Shown: in pieces, positions 18,349 to 27,530 of the stretch
How positions within the stretch are numbered: position 1 is the stretch's first letter
Layout: each line of letters begins with the position of its first letter
Assembly: GCF_023614525.1 (NCBI RefSeq)
Contig: NZ_CP097885.1
Location: 804,501 to 868,500 of the forward strand
DNA: 64,000 bases
Direction of reading: 5' to 3'
Source: Peptoniphilus genitalis
GTDB taxonomy: Bacteria > Bacillota > Clostridia > Tissierellales > Peptoniphilaceae
Position numbers and translations under genes: made by a program
Notes under the pieces: model-generated
The model's input: the letters and a program-made list of their open reading frames with translations, nothing else
What the model was told of the DNA's origin: nothing
Databases searched by the model: none

Positions 18349-18651
18349 ATGTTAATGGAAGTTTATTATGAACATTATCGAGAAAATTGTAAGGGCGCTT
18401 ATTGGGAAGAACCCATTTCTATTCCCTATGGAGTTTATGATAGGGATAGGAAGGCTAGGAACTCATTTTATGGCTACTTAACATCTAAGGGTTTTAAGTG
18501 TGTCACTTGGAACAATGATTATCCCCTTATACTTGTCAACACAGAACTTAAACGCTTTGGTCTAATCTACCGCGCCTGTGCTCATAAGTGCGTAGACTCT
18601 AGAAACTATACAATACAAGAGTTCAAGAATGAGGTTCTGAACATTAAATAA
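18349..18651 (+). CDS. Unknown 100-aa protein under SAM-type riboswitch control
   Basis: I do not recognise the family. The ATG at 18349 is set by AGGAGG at about 18336-18341, 29 nt after the terminator T-run. The protein is soluble-looking, with no signal peptide or membrane segment, aromatic-rich (many Tyr), and has four cysteines (ENCKG, FKCVT, and RACAHKC near residue 80). It is the only gene between the riboswitch and two terminators, so it is the direct regulatory target. SAM-type control suggests a role linked to sulfur amino acids or SAM, but nothing in the sequence shows an activity. Confidence 0.75.
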   Translation: MLMEVYYEHYRENCKGAYWEEPISIPYGVYDRDRKARNSFYGYLTSKGFKCVTWNNDYPLILVNTELKRFGLIYRACAHKCVDSRNYTIQEFKNEVLNIK

Positions 18652-18746
18652 AGTTTTTATTTCATTTTATAAGCCTATATGATTTTTATGAGTCAAAACT
18701 TGTTTTGAGACGACATTGTTTTATGAGTGGGCATAAAGATAAAAAG

Positions 18747-18773
18747 AGAGGAAGTAACTAATCTACTTCCTCT
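18747..18773 (+). terminator. Hairpin after the SAM-riboswitch gene
   Basis: Perfect 10-bp stem AGAGGAAGTA/TACTTCCTCT with a weak downstream T stretch. The preceding ~90 bases carry a few isolated TTATGAGTC-like motifs resembling the intergenic repeats. Confidence 0.5.
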
Positions 18774-18796
18774 TATCACTCTTTAATATTAAAATA

Positions 18797-18830
18797 CCCC
18801 TAGTCCTTCTTGACCTAGGGGCATTTTTTT
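18797..18830. terminator. Terminator between the SAM-riboswitch gene and the CNNM gene
   Basis: CCCCTAG/CTAGGGG stem followed by seven Ts on the plus strand; convergent with the CNNM gene, which ends at 18834. Confidence 0.8.
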
Positions 18831-18833
18831 ATT

Positions 18834-20186
18834 TTATGAATTGAATTCTTTGTATTCTCTTTTTGCTTCTTCTTGTTCTTCTGGTATTATTTTGATGCTG
18901 GCTTTTATTATTCTTTTTTCTGCTACTGCTAGTTCTGTCAAGATGCAGCCGCCTGCCTTGACGCTAAGTTTTTTCTTTTGTTTTTCGTCTGGTATAAAGC
19001 CAAGCTTTTCTATTATCAAGCCCGAGATTGTTTCGTGGTTTTCTGAATATAGGGATAGGCCAAGGGCATCGTTTATGTCTTCTATGTCCATGGATCCGTC
19101 TACAATATATTCGTTTTCGCCAATTTTTTCTACGCTGTGGTCTTCCTTGTCGTACTCGTCTTCGATTTCTCCAACTATTTCTTCTACTATGTCTTCTACT
19201 GTTACCATGCCTGAGAAGCCTCCGTACTCGTCTATTAGGATTGCTACGTAGTTTTTGGATGCTTGAAGTTCCTTTAGAAGCATGTCAATTTTTTTGGTTT
19301 CTGGTACATAGTAAGGTGACTTGATACAGTTGTCCAAGTTTATGGACTCGTAATCATTTTTTGCGTATTCAACAAAGAGGTCCTTGATGTAAACTGTTCC
19401 CAGGATGTTGTCTGTGTTCTCACGATAGACTGGCATTCTTGAGTATCCCATCTTCAAGACTTCTGTTATTGTTTCTGTTGTGAACTCGTCGTAGTCTAGC
19501 ATATAAATGGATGTCCTTGGTGTCATAATTTCATATGCCAACTTGTCGTCAAAGTCCATTATGTTAACTATCATTTCTTCCCCAGCTGAGTTGATTACTC
19601 CTTGTTGGGTTGAAACTTTTATATAGGATTTTAATTCTTCTTCTGAAATTTTTTCTTCTACGTCCTCTGAATATTTTCCCATAATCTTTAATACTATTAC
19701 TGTTGAAACTGATAGTAGTTTTACAAAGGGATAAAATATTTTTGAGGCAAAGGCAATTGCACCTGATGATTTGAGGGCAACTTTTTCTGAATTTTGTAGG
19801 GCAATTCTCTTTGGCACTAGCTCTCCAAAAACAAGGGTTATATAGGATAGGGCAAGAGTCACCAAAATAAAGGCTACTGTCCCACCATAGGGTATCCCGT
19901 ATCCTCTTAAGAATTCTCCAAATACTTTTGAGATAGAAGTAGCTGCAGATCCAGATGAGAAAAATCCTGCCAAGGTTATTGCAACTTGGATTGTGGATAA
20001 AAATCTCGTTTGATCTTCTGAGATATCTAAAAGAGTCTTCGCTCTCTTGTCTCCATCTTCTGCCATTTCTTTTATCTTGTTGTTGTTTACTGAAACCATT
20101 GCCATTTCAGCTGACGCAAAAAATGCGTTAATGCTTGTAAGTATTGCTATTAATATGAGCTTAGCCCACAAGGCGCCATCGTCCAT
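18834..20186 (-). CDS. CNNM/CorC-family transporter (DUF21, CBS pair, CorC_HlyC)
   Basis: A 450-aa membrane protein of the hemolysin C/CorC type, related to CNNM magnesium or cobalt exporters. An N-terminal DUF21 domain with about four hydrophobic segments (1-180) is followed by two CBS domains (~205-320) and a C-terminal CorC_HlyC domain (~340-430, DGSMDIEDINDALG). The ATG at 20186 is preferred to the ATG at 20201 because GGAGGA lies seven bases before it, inside the longer frame. Transported ion unknown. Confidence 0.9.
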   Translation of the reverse strand: MDDGALWAKLILIAILTSINAFFASAEMAMVSVNNNKIKEMAEDGDKRAKTLLDISEDQTRFLSTIQVAITLAGFFSSGSAATSISKVFGEFLRGYGIPYGGTVAFILVTLALSYITLVFGELVPKRIALQNSEKVALKSSGAIAFASKIFYPFVKLLSVSTVIVLKIMGKYSEDVEEKISEEELKSYIKVSTQQGVINSAGEEMIVNIMDFDDKLAYEIMTPRTSIYMLDYDEFTTETITEVLKMGYSRMPVYRENTDNILGTVYIKDLFVEYAKNDYESINLDNCIKSPYYVPETKKIDMLLKELQASKNYVAILIDEYGGFSGMVTVEDIVEEIVGEIEDEYDKEDHSVEKIGENEYIVDGSMDIEDINDALGLSLYSENHETISGLIIEKLGFIPDEKQKKKLSVKAGGCILTELAVAEKRIIKASIKIIPEEQEEAKREYKEFNS

Positions 20187-20346
20187 AAAATCTTCCTCCA
20201 TTATCTTTTTGATTAATTATATCAAAGAATTTATATTTGTGACAATAAAATAATTAATCTTATCAAGCTTTTTTAGCTAATTTCTAAGGTTTAAGAATTT
20301 CCTCCTGTGGTATGAATTATTTATAGACTAAGATTGGAGGTCTTGA

Positions 20347-20955
20347 ATGAAAAAATTAAAAAGAAGCTTGTTTATAATTTTACTTATTGGTCTCGCCCTC
20401 TTTGCTGCCTTCTTCTATGGCAAGAGGCAAATGAAAAGCGAGATGGAGCCAGAGATTACTTCTAGCGTGATTTACAACAAGTTGGTTTCTGCCAAGGAGT
20501 TGACAACTTTAAAGTACCACTACACAAACATGGGCCACTTTGAAAATCAAAATACCTTTTACGGTTACAAGGTCCCCTTCACTTCTAAGGAGTTTATTGT
20601 TTCCTACGAGGGGCTTATAAATGCTGGCATAGATCTTGACAAGATGAAGGTTGATGTTGGTGAGAAAACTATTGAGATAAAAATTCCACCAGCAGAAATT
20701 TTGAGCCACGAAATTTATGAGGACTCATTAAAGGTTTATGACGAGAGGGAATCTATTTTTAACAGGATTGACATCGAGGACTACAACGACTTCTCCAAGG
20801 ATCAAAAGACAGAAGTGGAAAAGAGGGCAATAAAAAAAGGCCTCTTAAAGGAAGCCGACGAAGAATCAAAGAAAGCAATCCAAGAAATTCTTGGTGCAGA
20901 CACAATTTTAAGCAAGTACGACATAAAAATCATAAGAGACGAAAATTTAAAATAA
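20347..20955 (+). CDS. DUF4230-family membrane-anchored protein
   Basis: A 202-aa protein with one N-terminal membrane anchor (~7-24) and a DUF4230-like extracytoplasmic domain (TTLKYHYTNMGHFENQ, then DKMKVDVGEKTIEIKIPPAEI). No enzymatic motif is known for the family. GGAGG at 20336-20340 sets the start. It stands alone between divergent and convergent neighbours. Confidence 0.75.
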   Translation: MKKLKRSLFIILLIGLALFAAFFYGKRQMKSEMEPEITSSVIYNKLVSAKELTTLKYHYTNMGHFENQNTFYGYKVPFTSKEFIVSYEGLINAGIDLDKMKVDVGEKTIEIKIPPAEILSHEIYEDSLKVYDERESIFNRIDIEDYNDFSKDQKTEVEKRAIKKGLLKEADEESKKAIQEILGADTILSKYDIKIIRDENLK

Positions 20956-20961
20956 AAAAAT

Positions 20962-20996
20962 AGAAGGGCTTTCTACTCGAAGGCCCCTCTTCTCTT
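20962..20996. terminator. Shared terminator of convergent genes
   Basis: AGAAGGGC.../GCCC...TTCT hairpin with T-runs on both strands, between the DUF4230 gene and the enoyl-CoA hydratase-family gene. Confidence 0.6.
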
Positions 20997-22049
20997 TTAG
21001 CTTTCTAATAATTTTTTTACTTCTTCAATCTTTACTTCATCTAGGCTCTTGTATTTCCAATCTGGATTATTGTCCTTGTCTATCATCTTATACCTAATTC
21101 CCTCTTGCATCTCGCCAACCTCTAGGGAGTATTTTAAAATTTTTTGGTCTAGGTCCACAGTTTCTACATAGGTCAAGTCCTTGCCAATAAAATATTTTTC
21201 AAACTGCAAAGCCAACATAAATTGGGATTTGCTCCTTAGGTCTTTTAAGATATCTGATGCAAATTCATCTTCCTTGTTGTCCTCTAGTTTTTCATAAATT
21301 TCAGCTAAAGTTTCTCCTGAGAAATATTTTTCTATTTTATCAGCATTTTTTTCAACAAGGGTCTCGTGAATTTCCTTTTTATATTTTTCTGCTTCTTCTC
21401 TTAACTTACCTATTAATTCATTGCCCTCGTAATTTTCTGATAATTCAAAAAACTTTTCTCTTATCTTTTCATAATCTTTTGAGTCAATATATACATGAGC
21501 AAGTCCATGCTTAATCAAGTCTGGGGATGCTAGACTTCCTCCACAGAGTCCTAGATATTGTCCAAGAGCTTGAGGCAAGCTAGAGATAAATTTCCCCACA
21601 CCTACATCGGGTACAAAGCCTAGCCTTGTTTCTGGCATTGCCCATTTTACTGTCTCGTCACAAATGATAAAGTCAGAATTTATGCTTATTCCAATTCCAC
21701 CACCCATGACTATTCCCTTCCAATAAGAAACAATAGGTTTTTTATAAGAGGCAACATACTTGTCTAGGTCAAACTCTTTGACAAAGAGCTCGTCCTTATC
21801 CTGGCACTCATCATTGATAATAAAATCATTGTATAGGTGGACCAAGTCGCCACCAGAACAAAATCCCTTAGAAGACTTACTTTCGAAGAGGATAGCCCTT
21901 ATTCCATCATCTTTTTCCCATTTTTCTAAAATATTTCTTATATCCTTTACCATCTTTAAGTTGATAGCATTTATTTTCTTTGGCCTATTAAAATAAATTA
22001 TTCCAACATTTTTTATCACTTTGCTTATTATAAAGTCATCTTTTTTCAT
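20997..22049 (-). CDS. Enoyl-CoA hydratase/isomerase family, 3-hydroxyisobutyryl-CoA hydrolase-like
   Basis: Crotonase-fold acyl-CoA enzyme, 350 aa. The oxyanion-hole segments are FCSGGDLVHLY (~64) and KGIVMGGGIGIS (~112), with PETRLGFVPDVG (~137), the Glu/Asp-containing motif typical of HIBYL-CoA hydrolases. The C-terminal ECH_2-like extension (~190-350) also favours the hydrolase subgroup over a plain enoyl-CoA hydratase. The real substrate is open because no valine-degradation genes are nearby. Confidence 0.82.
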   Translation of the reverse strand: MKKDDFIISKVIKNVGIIYFNRPKKINAINLKMVKDIRNILEKWEKDDGIRAILFESKSSKGFCSGGDLVHLYNDFIINDECQDKDELFVKEFDLDKYVASYKKPIVSYWKGIVMGGGIGISINSDFIICDETVKWAMPETRLGFVPDVGVGKFISSLPQALGQYLGLCGGSLASPDLIKHGLAHVYIDSKDYEKIREKFFELSENYEGNELIGKLREEAEKYKKEIHETLVEKNADKIEKYFSGETLAEIYEKLEDNKEDEFASDILKDLRSKSQFMLALQFEKYFIGKDLTYVETVDLDQKILKYSLEVGEMQEGIRYKMIDKDNNPDWKYKSLDEVKIEEVKKLLES

Positions 22050-22139
22050 CTTATCACCATCTTTTTGATTTCGCTTAATATATACCCTATTGATAGATAA
22101 AGAATTGATGATTATAATCTACAATAAATTTCTAAAAAA

Positions 22140-23132
22140 TTAATATTCTATCTTGTTTTCAAATATAAATTTTAAAATTATATAGTAGATTAGGAAAAAA
22201 ACTCCTGCAAGAGGCCAAACAATCCAGGACCTATCCCAATTATTTGTCAAAAAGGAATATGCCAAGTAGATTCCTGTTGCGGCAATCCAATAAATTAAAC
22301 AGAAAGGTCCCAGCTTCCCCTTTAATTTTTTATTTTTCTTACTATATTCTCCCTCTTCCAAAATCGCATTGATTGAATTCATAAAAGTATTTGCCCTAAT
22401 CAAAAGATTTACTCCAATAGCTATAAGAAAAAGCATTACAACTACTGAGATCATCATAGGCATATCTTCCACTGAGAAAATCATCCCAATAAAAATAGGA
22501 ATAACTGATGCCACTAAGAGCAAAACTCCAAGTATATTGTCTCTGGCATAGGCATCGTGGATTTTTTCTGCCCTATCTCTTGCCATTCCATCAACACCAT
22601 AGGCTGTATCTATGCCTTCATTTTCTATAAATTCATATTTTTTTAATTTCATAGCTTCCCTTATAAATATTCCAAGGGCTCCAATTACAAATAAAAACAA
22701 AACTGTAAGAGAGATTCCATATACTACATTTTCTGGAACTGATATGAGGTTACTTTCATAAGCTTGTGATAAAAGTAATAAAGTTACAGGTGAAATTACA
22801 CAAAGGGAAACTCCAAAGGCAATATTTCTGCCAGAAACTTCTTTTAAATCTAGATATTCATTTGCTTCTTCCATGCTAAGTTTTATTAACTTTTTATCTT
22901 CCTCAAAATCTTCTTCTGAGAACTCTAGGTCTTCAATTTCATCTTTAATCAAATAGTCCGTTGTAACTCCAAAAATTCTGCTTAATTTTAAGATTTTTTC
23001 CATATCGGGTACTGCTTGGGCACTTTCGTATTTTGAAATAGACTGCCTGCTCACACCAAGTTTTTCTGCAAGTTCTTCTTGAGACCAAGAATTTTTCTTC
23101 CTAAGATTCATAATTTTATCTCCTAAAATCAT
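22140..23132 (-). CDS. XRE-family regulator fused to a membrane domain
   Basis: A 330-aa protein. The N-terminal helix-turn-helix (~8-60) reads [19 protein letters not shown] with recognition helix SRQSISKYE. An acidic linker follows, then about six hydrophobic segments in pairs (~105-152, ~200-250, ~275-325). This layout is common in Firmicute membrane-tethered regulators. GGAGG precedes the ATG at 23132. Inverted GCAATTTGT/ACAAATTGC elements at 23199-23261 upstream could be its own operator. Target genes unknown. Confidence 0.85.
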   Translation of the reverse strand: MILGDKIMNLRKKNSWSQEELAEKLGVSRQSISKYESAQAVPDMEKILKLSRIFGVTTDYLIKDEIEDLEFSEEDFEEDKKLIKLSMEEANEYLDLKEVSGRNIAFGVSLCVISPVTLLLLSQAYESNLISVPENVVYGISLTVLFLFVIGALGIFIREAMKLKKYEFIENEGIDTAYGVDGMARDRAEKIHDAYARDNILGVLLLVASVIPIFIGMIFSVEDMPMMISVVVMLFLIAIGVNLLIRANTFMNSINAILEEGEYSKKNKKLKGKLGPFCLIYWIAATGIYLAYSFLTNNWDRSWIVWPLAGVFFLIYYIILKFIFENKIEY

Positions 23133-23198
23133 AGTCCTACCTCCTTTTCTATTTGAATTTTATATATTTTTAGAGTAGCAATCTATAAATTTGACTTT

Positions 23199-23261
23199 GC
23201 AATTTGTTAACTCGCAGTTGCAAATCCGCTAAAAGCCAACTTTTTATATTTTACAAATTGC
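23199..23261. promoter_or_regulatory. Inverted repeat upstream of the XRE-membrane regulator
   Basis: Perfect 9-bp arms GCAATTTGT (23199-23207) and ACAAATTGC (23253-23261), with additional TTGCAA copies in between. Possible autoregulatory operator; it could also be chance in AT-rich DNA. Confidence 0.35.
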
Positions 23262-23324
23262 TATTCAAGAGATTGTATATTTTTAATAAAGAATATGTAA
23301 ATTTTTATAATTTTGGGCAATAAA

Positions 23325-23346
23325 AATCCCGACTTGTGTCAGGATT
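23325..23346 (-). terminator. Terminator of the cytidylate-kinase-like gene
   Basis: AATCC-GAC/GTC-GGATT hairpin with one mismatch and a following T-run on the minus strand. Confidence 0.7.
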
Positions 23347-23350
23347 AAAA

Positions 23351-23977
23351 TTATTTTTTATTTTGTGCCAAGTTTATTATTTGGTCTGCAATACTTTCAA
23401 AGTCAAAGGAAGATGAGTTTATCAAGATGTCGTAGTTGGCTGACTCGCCCCAAGTTCTTCCAGTGTTCCTGGAATAGTGGTTGGCACGTCTGTTGTTTTC
23501 ACGAGTCATTTTTATCTCAAGCTTGTCCTTTTTAACCTTGTAAGTGTTTAAAATTCTTTCTTCTTTGAAGTCCTTTGATGCGTAGATAAAGACTGACAGC
23601 TTTGGAAAGTCTTCCAAGACAAAGTCACTGCACTTGCCAAAGATCACAACTTTTTTCTTTTTTGCAAGCTCCCTAATTGTCCTTGAGTCTAAGAGGAAGG
23701 CTGCGTCGTCAACTGCTATGTCCTCTTGGGAGTAGGAGTAGTTTTGTCTATATAGGTCATAGATTGTCCCCTGCAAGAAGGAGTCATCTTTTTTAATTTC
23801 TTCAGGCTTTACTTTTTTCTCAAGGCTGGTAAGTTCTATAAGTTTTTCGTCATAAAATTCGTAATTTAATTTATCTGCAACTTTCTTGGCAATTTCATTT
23901 GCCCCAGATCCATATTCTCCATCAATTGTTATTAGTTTTTCTCCGGTTTTTTGGAATATTTTTTTAAATAGTGACAT
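23351..23977 (-). CDS. Cytidylate-kinase-like P-loop protein
   Basis: A 208-aa protein of the Cytidylate_kin2 family. The P-loop region is degenerate: ITIDGEYGSGANEIAKKVA (~17-35) has GxxGSG but no GKS/T. RRANHYSRNTGRTWGESANYDI near the C-terminus matches the family's lid region. True cytidylate kinase (Cmk) activity should not be assumed; these paralogues have no clear substrate. It appears monocistronic. Confidence 0.75.
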   Translation of the reverse strand: MSLFKKIFQKTGEKLITIDGEYGSGANEIAKKVADKLNYEFYDEKLIELTSLEKKVKPEEIKKDDSFLQGTIYDLYRQNYSYSQEDIAVDDAAFLLDSRTIRELAKKKKVVIFGKCSDFVLEDFPKLSVFIYASKDFKEERILNTYKVKKDKLEIKMTRENNRRANHYSRNTGRTWGESANYDILINSSSFDFESIADQIINLAQNKK

Positions 23978-24050
23978 ATCTTCACCTCTCTTTAATTATA
24001 CTCTAGCTTTGTGAAAGTTTTTTTATTCAATTTAAAATTCTTGTGAAATT

Positions 24051-24968
24051 TTATCCCCTATTTAATTTCCTCTCTAGTCTTTTCTCAAGGTATGTTTCTA
24101 TTGGGACTTGGGCAAATATTGTTGCCAGAAAAATTATTATAGCTCCAAAAATTTCTCTTTCTGTCATCTCTTGTGATAGGATAAGCCAACCAAAGAGGGC
24201 ACCAAAAACTGATTCAAGGGAGCAGATCATTGATGCAACAACTGGTTCTAGGTCCTTTAATGCCATTAGTTGGATAGTGAAGCCAACTCCTGAAGAAAGA
24301 ATTCCCACATAGAGGATAGTCACATAGGATTTTAAAATCCCGTCCATACTTATGTCTTCAAGGACAAGAGCTCCCACTAAAGATATGACTCCACAAACTG
24401 CAAACTGAACTAGGGAAACCAAAACTGCGTTGGTGTTAGTTGAGTACTTTGTCAGTAATAAAATATGAATGGCAAAGATAAGGGCAGATAAAATTACAAT
24501 TAAGTCTCCCCTATTGATCTTGAGTCCACCCTTGATAGACAAGAGGTAGGTCCCCACCATGGCAAGAAAGATACAAATTATAATTTTTACACTTGGTCTT
24601 CTTCCAAAAAACAGTCCTATTACTGGAATAAAAACTATGTAGAGGGCTGTCAAAAAACTTGCCTTGGCAGCTGTTGTATAAATAAGGGAAACTTGTTGGA
24701 GATTAATGGCTATTGTAAAAACCAGGCCGCAAACACTTCCTCCCACAAGGGTCCTCTTCATGTCAAACTTTTCTTCTCTGTATGACGCTGACTTCATCAT
24801 AAAAAATTTATAGGTTAGGTATAAAAATACAACTGCTACAAAACATCTTGAGGCAGTAAAAGAAAGGGGCCCTAAGTGTTCCATACCCGCTGCTTGTGCC
24901 ACAAAGGCAAGTCCCCAGATTATTGCCGTTGCAAATAACATTATTGATGCTTTAAGTTCTCTTTTCAT
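24051..24968 (-). CDS. EamA-family (DMT superfamily) transporter
   Basis: A 305-aa membrane protein with ten hydrophobic segments arranged as two EamA repeats (~5-145 and ~150-290). It begins MKRELKASIMLFATAIIWG, the usual first-helix pattern. An ATG at 24968 is used; an in-frame TTG 15 bases upstream is possible but less likely because the GGTGG ribosome site lies between. Substrate cannot be told from sequence. Confidence 0.87.
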   Translation of the reverse strand: MKRELKASIMLFATAIIWGLAFVAQAAGMEHLGPLSFTASRCFVAVVFLYLTYKFFMMKSASYREEKFDMKRTLVGGSVCGLVFTIAINLQQVSLIYTTAAKASFLTALYIVFIPVIGLFFGRRPSVKIIICIFLAMVGTYLLSIKGGLKINRGDLIVILSALIFAIHILLLTKYSTNTNAVLVSLVQFAVCGVISLVGALVLEDISMDGILKSYVTILYVGILSSGVGFTIQLMALKDLEPVVASMICSLESVFGALFGWLILSQEMTEREIFGAIIIFLATIFAQVPIETYLEKRLERKLNRG

Positions 24969-25147
24969 TTTTACACCACCCAAAAAACACCAATTCAGAA
25001 GTTTAAGCCCAAATTGATGTTAAAATTCTATAATTTAATATTATCACAATTTATCTAAGAAAAATAGTAATGCAATATTTCTTACCATAAAAATTTTAAA
25101 TTAGACCTTTTTTAAATCTCATGTATAATTAAGATAAGAGGTGAATT

Positions 25148-26575
25148 ATGATAAAGTTTAATTTGTATAAAGAAGGAGGACTAAAGGTCCACTTCGTTAA
25201 AAAAGATCAAGAGCTTCCTAGTGAAATCAAAGAGTATCTTGAAAAGAAAAAGTTCGCTTATAAGTTTAAGGAAAGTTTATACCTTCCTAGCTTTGAAGAA
25301 GAATCTGAAATCTTCATGGGACTTGGCGATGATGAACTTGACCTTGAAGATGTGAGAAATCTTTTCTTCGAACTTGGAAATATTTTAAGAGACAACCAAG
25401 AGCATGAAGTTGAAATAAAAATGCCAGAGCTTTCAATCTGCAATAAGAAAACTATTATGGCAGCCTACGAAGGACTTCGCCAAGGTGAATATGAATTCAC
25501 AAAGAAAACTGATGTAAAAGAAAAGAAGGCTGACTTTGAACTTACAGTAAACTATACTGCCTTTAGGGGACCTGAAGCAAAATTAAGAGAGGGTCTTGAT
25601 AAGATAGAAAATATTATGGACGGGGTCTTCCTTGCAAGAGACCTTGTAAATGAAAGAGCCAATGTAATTTATCCAGAGACTCTTGCTAATATTGCTAAAG
25701 AAAAATTAGAAGAAGCTGGCGTTAAGGTAACAGTTTATGAAGAAGACGAAATCGAAAAAATTGGCATGAAGGCTTTTTTAAGAGTTGCAGCAGGTGCTAC
25801 AAATCGTCCAAGACTTATTGTAATGGAATACAAAAACGCCGACACAGAAAAAGTTGCCCTTGTTGGTAAGGGACTAACTTACGACTCAGGTGGCTACAAC
25901 ATCAAGTCCCCATCTGGCATGAACTACATGCACTGCGACATGGGTGGAGCAGGTACGGTTATTGGCACAATCTATGCCCTTGCAAAGAACAAGGCAAAGA
26001 CAAATATAGTTGGCGTAGTTGCAGCTTGTGAAAATATGATTTCAGGTCAGGCTTACAAGTCTGGCGACGTAATAGACTCCATGAAGGGACTTACAATTGA
26101 AGTTGCAAACACTGACGCTGAAGGAAGAATTACTCTTGCCGATGCAGTCCACTATGCGACAAATGATCTTGGAGCAGAAAAAATTATTGACCTTGCAACC
26201 CTTACTGGCGCAGTTACAATTGCCCTTGGAGAAGTTTACACAGGTGCAGTTACAAATAACGAAGACTTTTACAAGGAAGTCCTTGAAGCTGGTAAGCTAG
26301 CTGGAGAAAAAATGTGGGCCTTCCCTTACGACGAAGACTACAAGAAGTTAAACAAGTCAGAAGTTGCTGACATCAAGAACACATCTGGTAGACAAGCAGG
26401 GTCCGTTACAGCAGGACTTTTCGTTGGCGAATTCGTAAAAGAAAACACTCCTTGGGTCCACCTAGACATAGCAGCAACAGCTTATAGGGACAAGAAGTCA
26501 GGTTACCTTCCAAAGAATGCAACTGGAATTCACGTAAAGACATTAAACAACCTACTAGACCCAACAGATTGCTAA
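25148..26575 (+). CDS. pepA: Leucyl aminopeptidase (M17 family)
   Basis: Cytosolic di-metal aminopeptidase that recycles peptides, 475 aa. The C-terminal catalytic domain shows VGKGLTYDSGGYNIK (metal-binding Lys and Asp, ~240), the signature NTDAEGR (~318-324) and GAVTIALG. The N-terminal 160 residues are less conserved, as usual. AGAGGTG lies before the ATG at 25148. It is monocistronic with a strong terminator. Confidence 0.94.
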   Translation: MIKFNLYKEGGLKVHFVKKDQELPSEIKEYLEKKKFAYKFKESLYLPSFEEESEIFMGLGDDELDLEDVRNLFFELGNILRDNQEHEVEIKMPELSICNKKTIMAAYEGLRQGEYEFTKKTDVKEKKADFELTVNYTAFRGPEAKLREGLDKIENIMDGVFLARDLVNERANVIYPETLANIAKEKLEEAGVKVTVYEEDEIEKIGMKAFLRVAAGATNRPRLIVMEYKNADTEKVALVGKGLTYDSGGYNIKSPSGMNYMHCDMGGAGTVIGTIYALAKNKAKTNIVGVVAACENMISGQAYKSGDVIDSMKGLTIEVANTDAEGRITLADAVHYATNDLGAEKIIDLATLTGAVTIALGEVYTGAVTNNEDFYKEVLEAGKLAGEKMWAFPYDEDYKKLNKSEVADIKNTSGRQAGSVTAGLFVGEFVKENTPWVHLDIAATAYRDKKSGYLPKNATGIHVKTLNNLLDPTDC

Positions 26576-26591
26576 TAAATTTTAAATCACA

Positions 26592-26627
26592 ACCACTGGC
26601 TAAATTCACAGGCTGGTGGTTTTTTTG
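26592..26627 (+). terminator. Terminator of pepA
   Basis: Ten-base-pair ACCACTGGC-type stem including G-U pairs, 8-nt loop, then seven to eight Ts. Confidence 0.85.
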
Positions 26628-26808
26628 TAAGAAGCTTTTATAAAAATTTTACAAAAATTTTAAAAGAAGCTAGAAAAAATAATATTTTCTTGTGCTACAA
26701 TAAAAAATATTAATTAGCCTTTAAAGTTTTTATACTTTAAGCATGAGTTAAATTCTTAAAATTTTATGCCTAAGTAGTTACAAATATTATTTTAATTGGG
26801 AGTACAAA

Positions 26809-27411
26809 ATGACCTTAGCAATAAATAAAATCATCAACAGTTTACTAGAAATCATATTATTTTCTCTCCTTCCCTTTCTTTTCTGGTACTTTTCAGCAAG
26901 AAAACAAGAAAGGTTTACAGATTGGATAGGACTGAAAAAAATAAAAGGAGCTAAGAAGACAGCACTTGCAATTATTATAGTGACAACTTTTTATTTATTG
27001 ATAAGCTTAATTCTTCTTAATAGCTTAAAAAATATAGAAAATGCAACTACAGAATTCCAAGGACTTAGGTTTGCTGCCCTTCCTGCAATTTTTATCTATG
27101 CAGTCTTTAATACTTCTTTTCCTGAAGAAATCTTATTCAGAGGCTTTATCTTAAAAAGACTTGCCAATAAGTTGGGATTTGCTAAGGCAAATTTTATACA
27201 AGGACTACTATTTGGTATATTGCATGGAGTGATGTTCTTTCCTCTTGTTGGTAATTTAAAATCTATTTTAATTATTTTATTAACAAGCCTTATAGCCTTA
27301 TCTATGGGCTATGTAAATGAAAAATCATCAGATGGATCAATTATTCCTAGTTGGATTATACATGCATTTTCTAATTTTATTGCTGGTCTTTATGCTGCCT
27401 TTTATATTTAA
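26809..27411 (+). CDS. CPBP-family intramembrane metalloprotease
   Basis: A 200-aa polytopic membrane protein of the CPBP (Abi, CAAX protease-like) family. The three motifs are present: EEILFR (~105, EExxxR), FGILH (~132, FxxxH) and HAFSN (~184, HxxxN). Members process membrane peptides or protect against bacteriocins, but no bacteriocin genes are seen here. GGGAG precedes the ATG. Confidence 0.88.
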   Translation: MTLAINKIINSLLEIILFSLLPFLFWYFSARKQERFTDWIGLKKIKGAKKTALAIIIVTTFYLLISLILLNSLKNIENATTEFQGLRFAALPAIFIYAVFNTSFPEEILFRGFILKRLANKLGFAKANFIQGLLFGILHGVMFFPLVGNLKSILIILLTSLIALSMGYVNEKSSDGSIIPSWIIHAFSNFIAGLYAAFYI

Positions 27412-27437
27412 TTTAGTTTTCTTTAAATTATAAAAAA

Positions 27438-27463
27438 ACTCTGCCAAATAATCCTGACAGAGT
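27438..27463 (-). terminator. Second (distal) terminator of hppA
   Basis: ACTCTG/CAGAGT hairpin followed on the minus strand by seven Ts; backs up the proximal terminator at 27493-27524. Confidence 0.65.
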
Positions 27464-27492
27464 CCATAAAAGTTAATATAGTTTGCAATAAA

Positions 27493-27524
27493 AAATCTGC
27501 TAGAGATTTCTCTCTAACAGATTT
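27493..27524. terminator. Bidirectional terminator between the CPBP gene and hppA
   Basis: AAATCTG-TAGAGA/TCTCTA-CAGATTT stem, near perfect, with T-rich runs on both sides. Confidence 0.85.
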
Positions 27525-27530
27525 ATTTTT

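Noticed and set aside
19028-19324. 98-aa plus-strand open frame within the CNNM gene
   Set aside because: Antisense shadow, Leu/Arg-rich composition, no start signal.
23351-23977. Genuine cytidylate kinase (cmk)
   Set aside because: The P-loop lacks the GKS/T and the sequence fits the Cytidylate_kin2 paralogue family; core cmk normally sits in another context.
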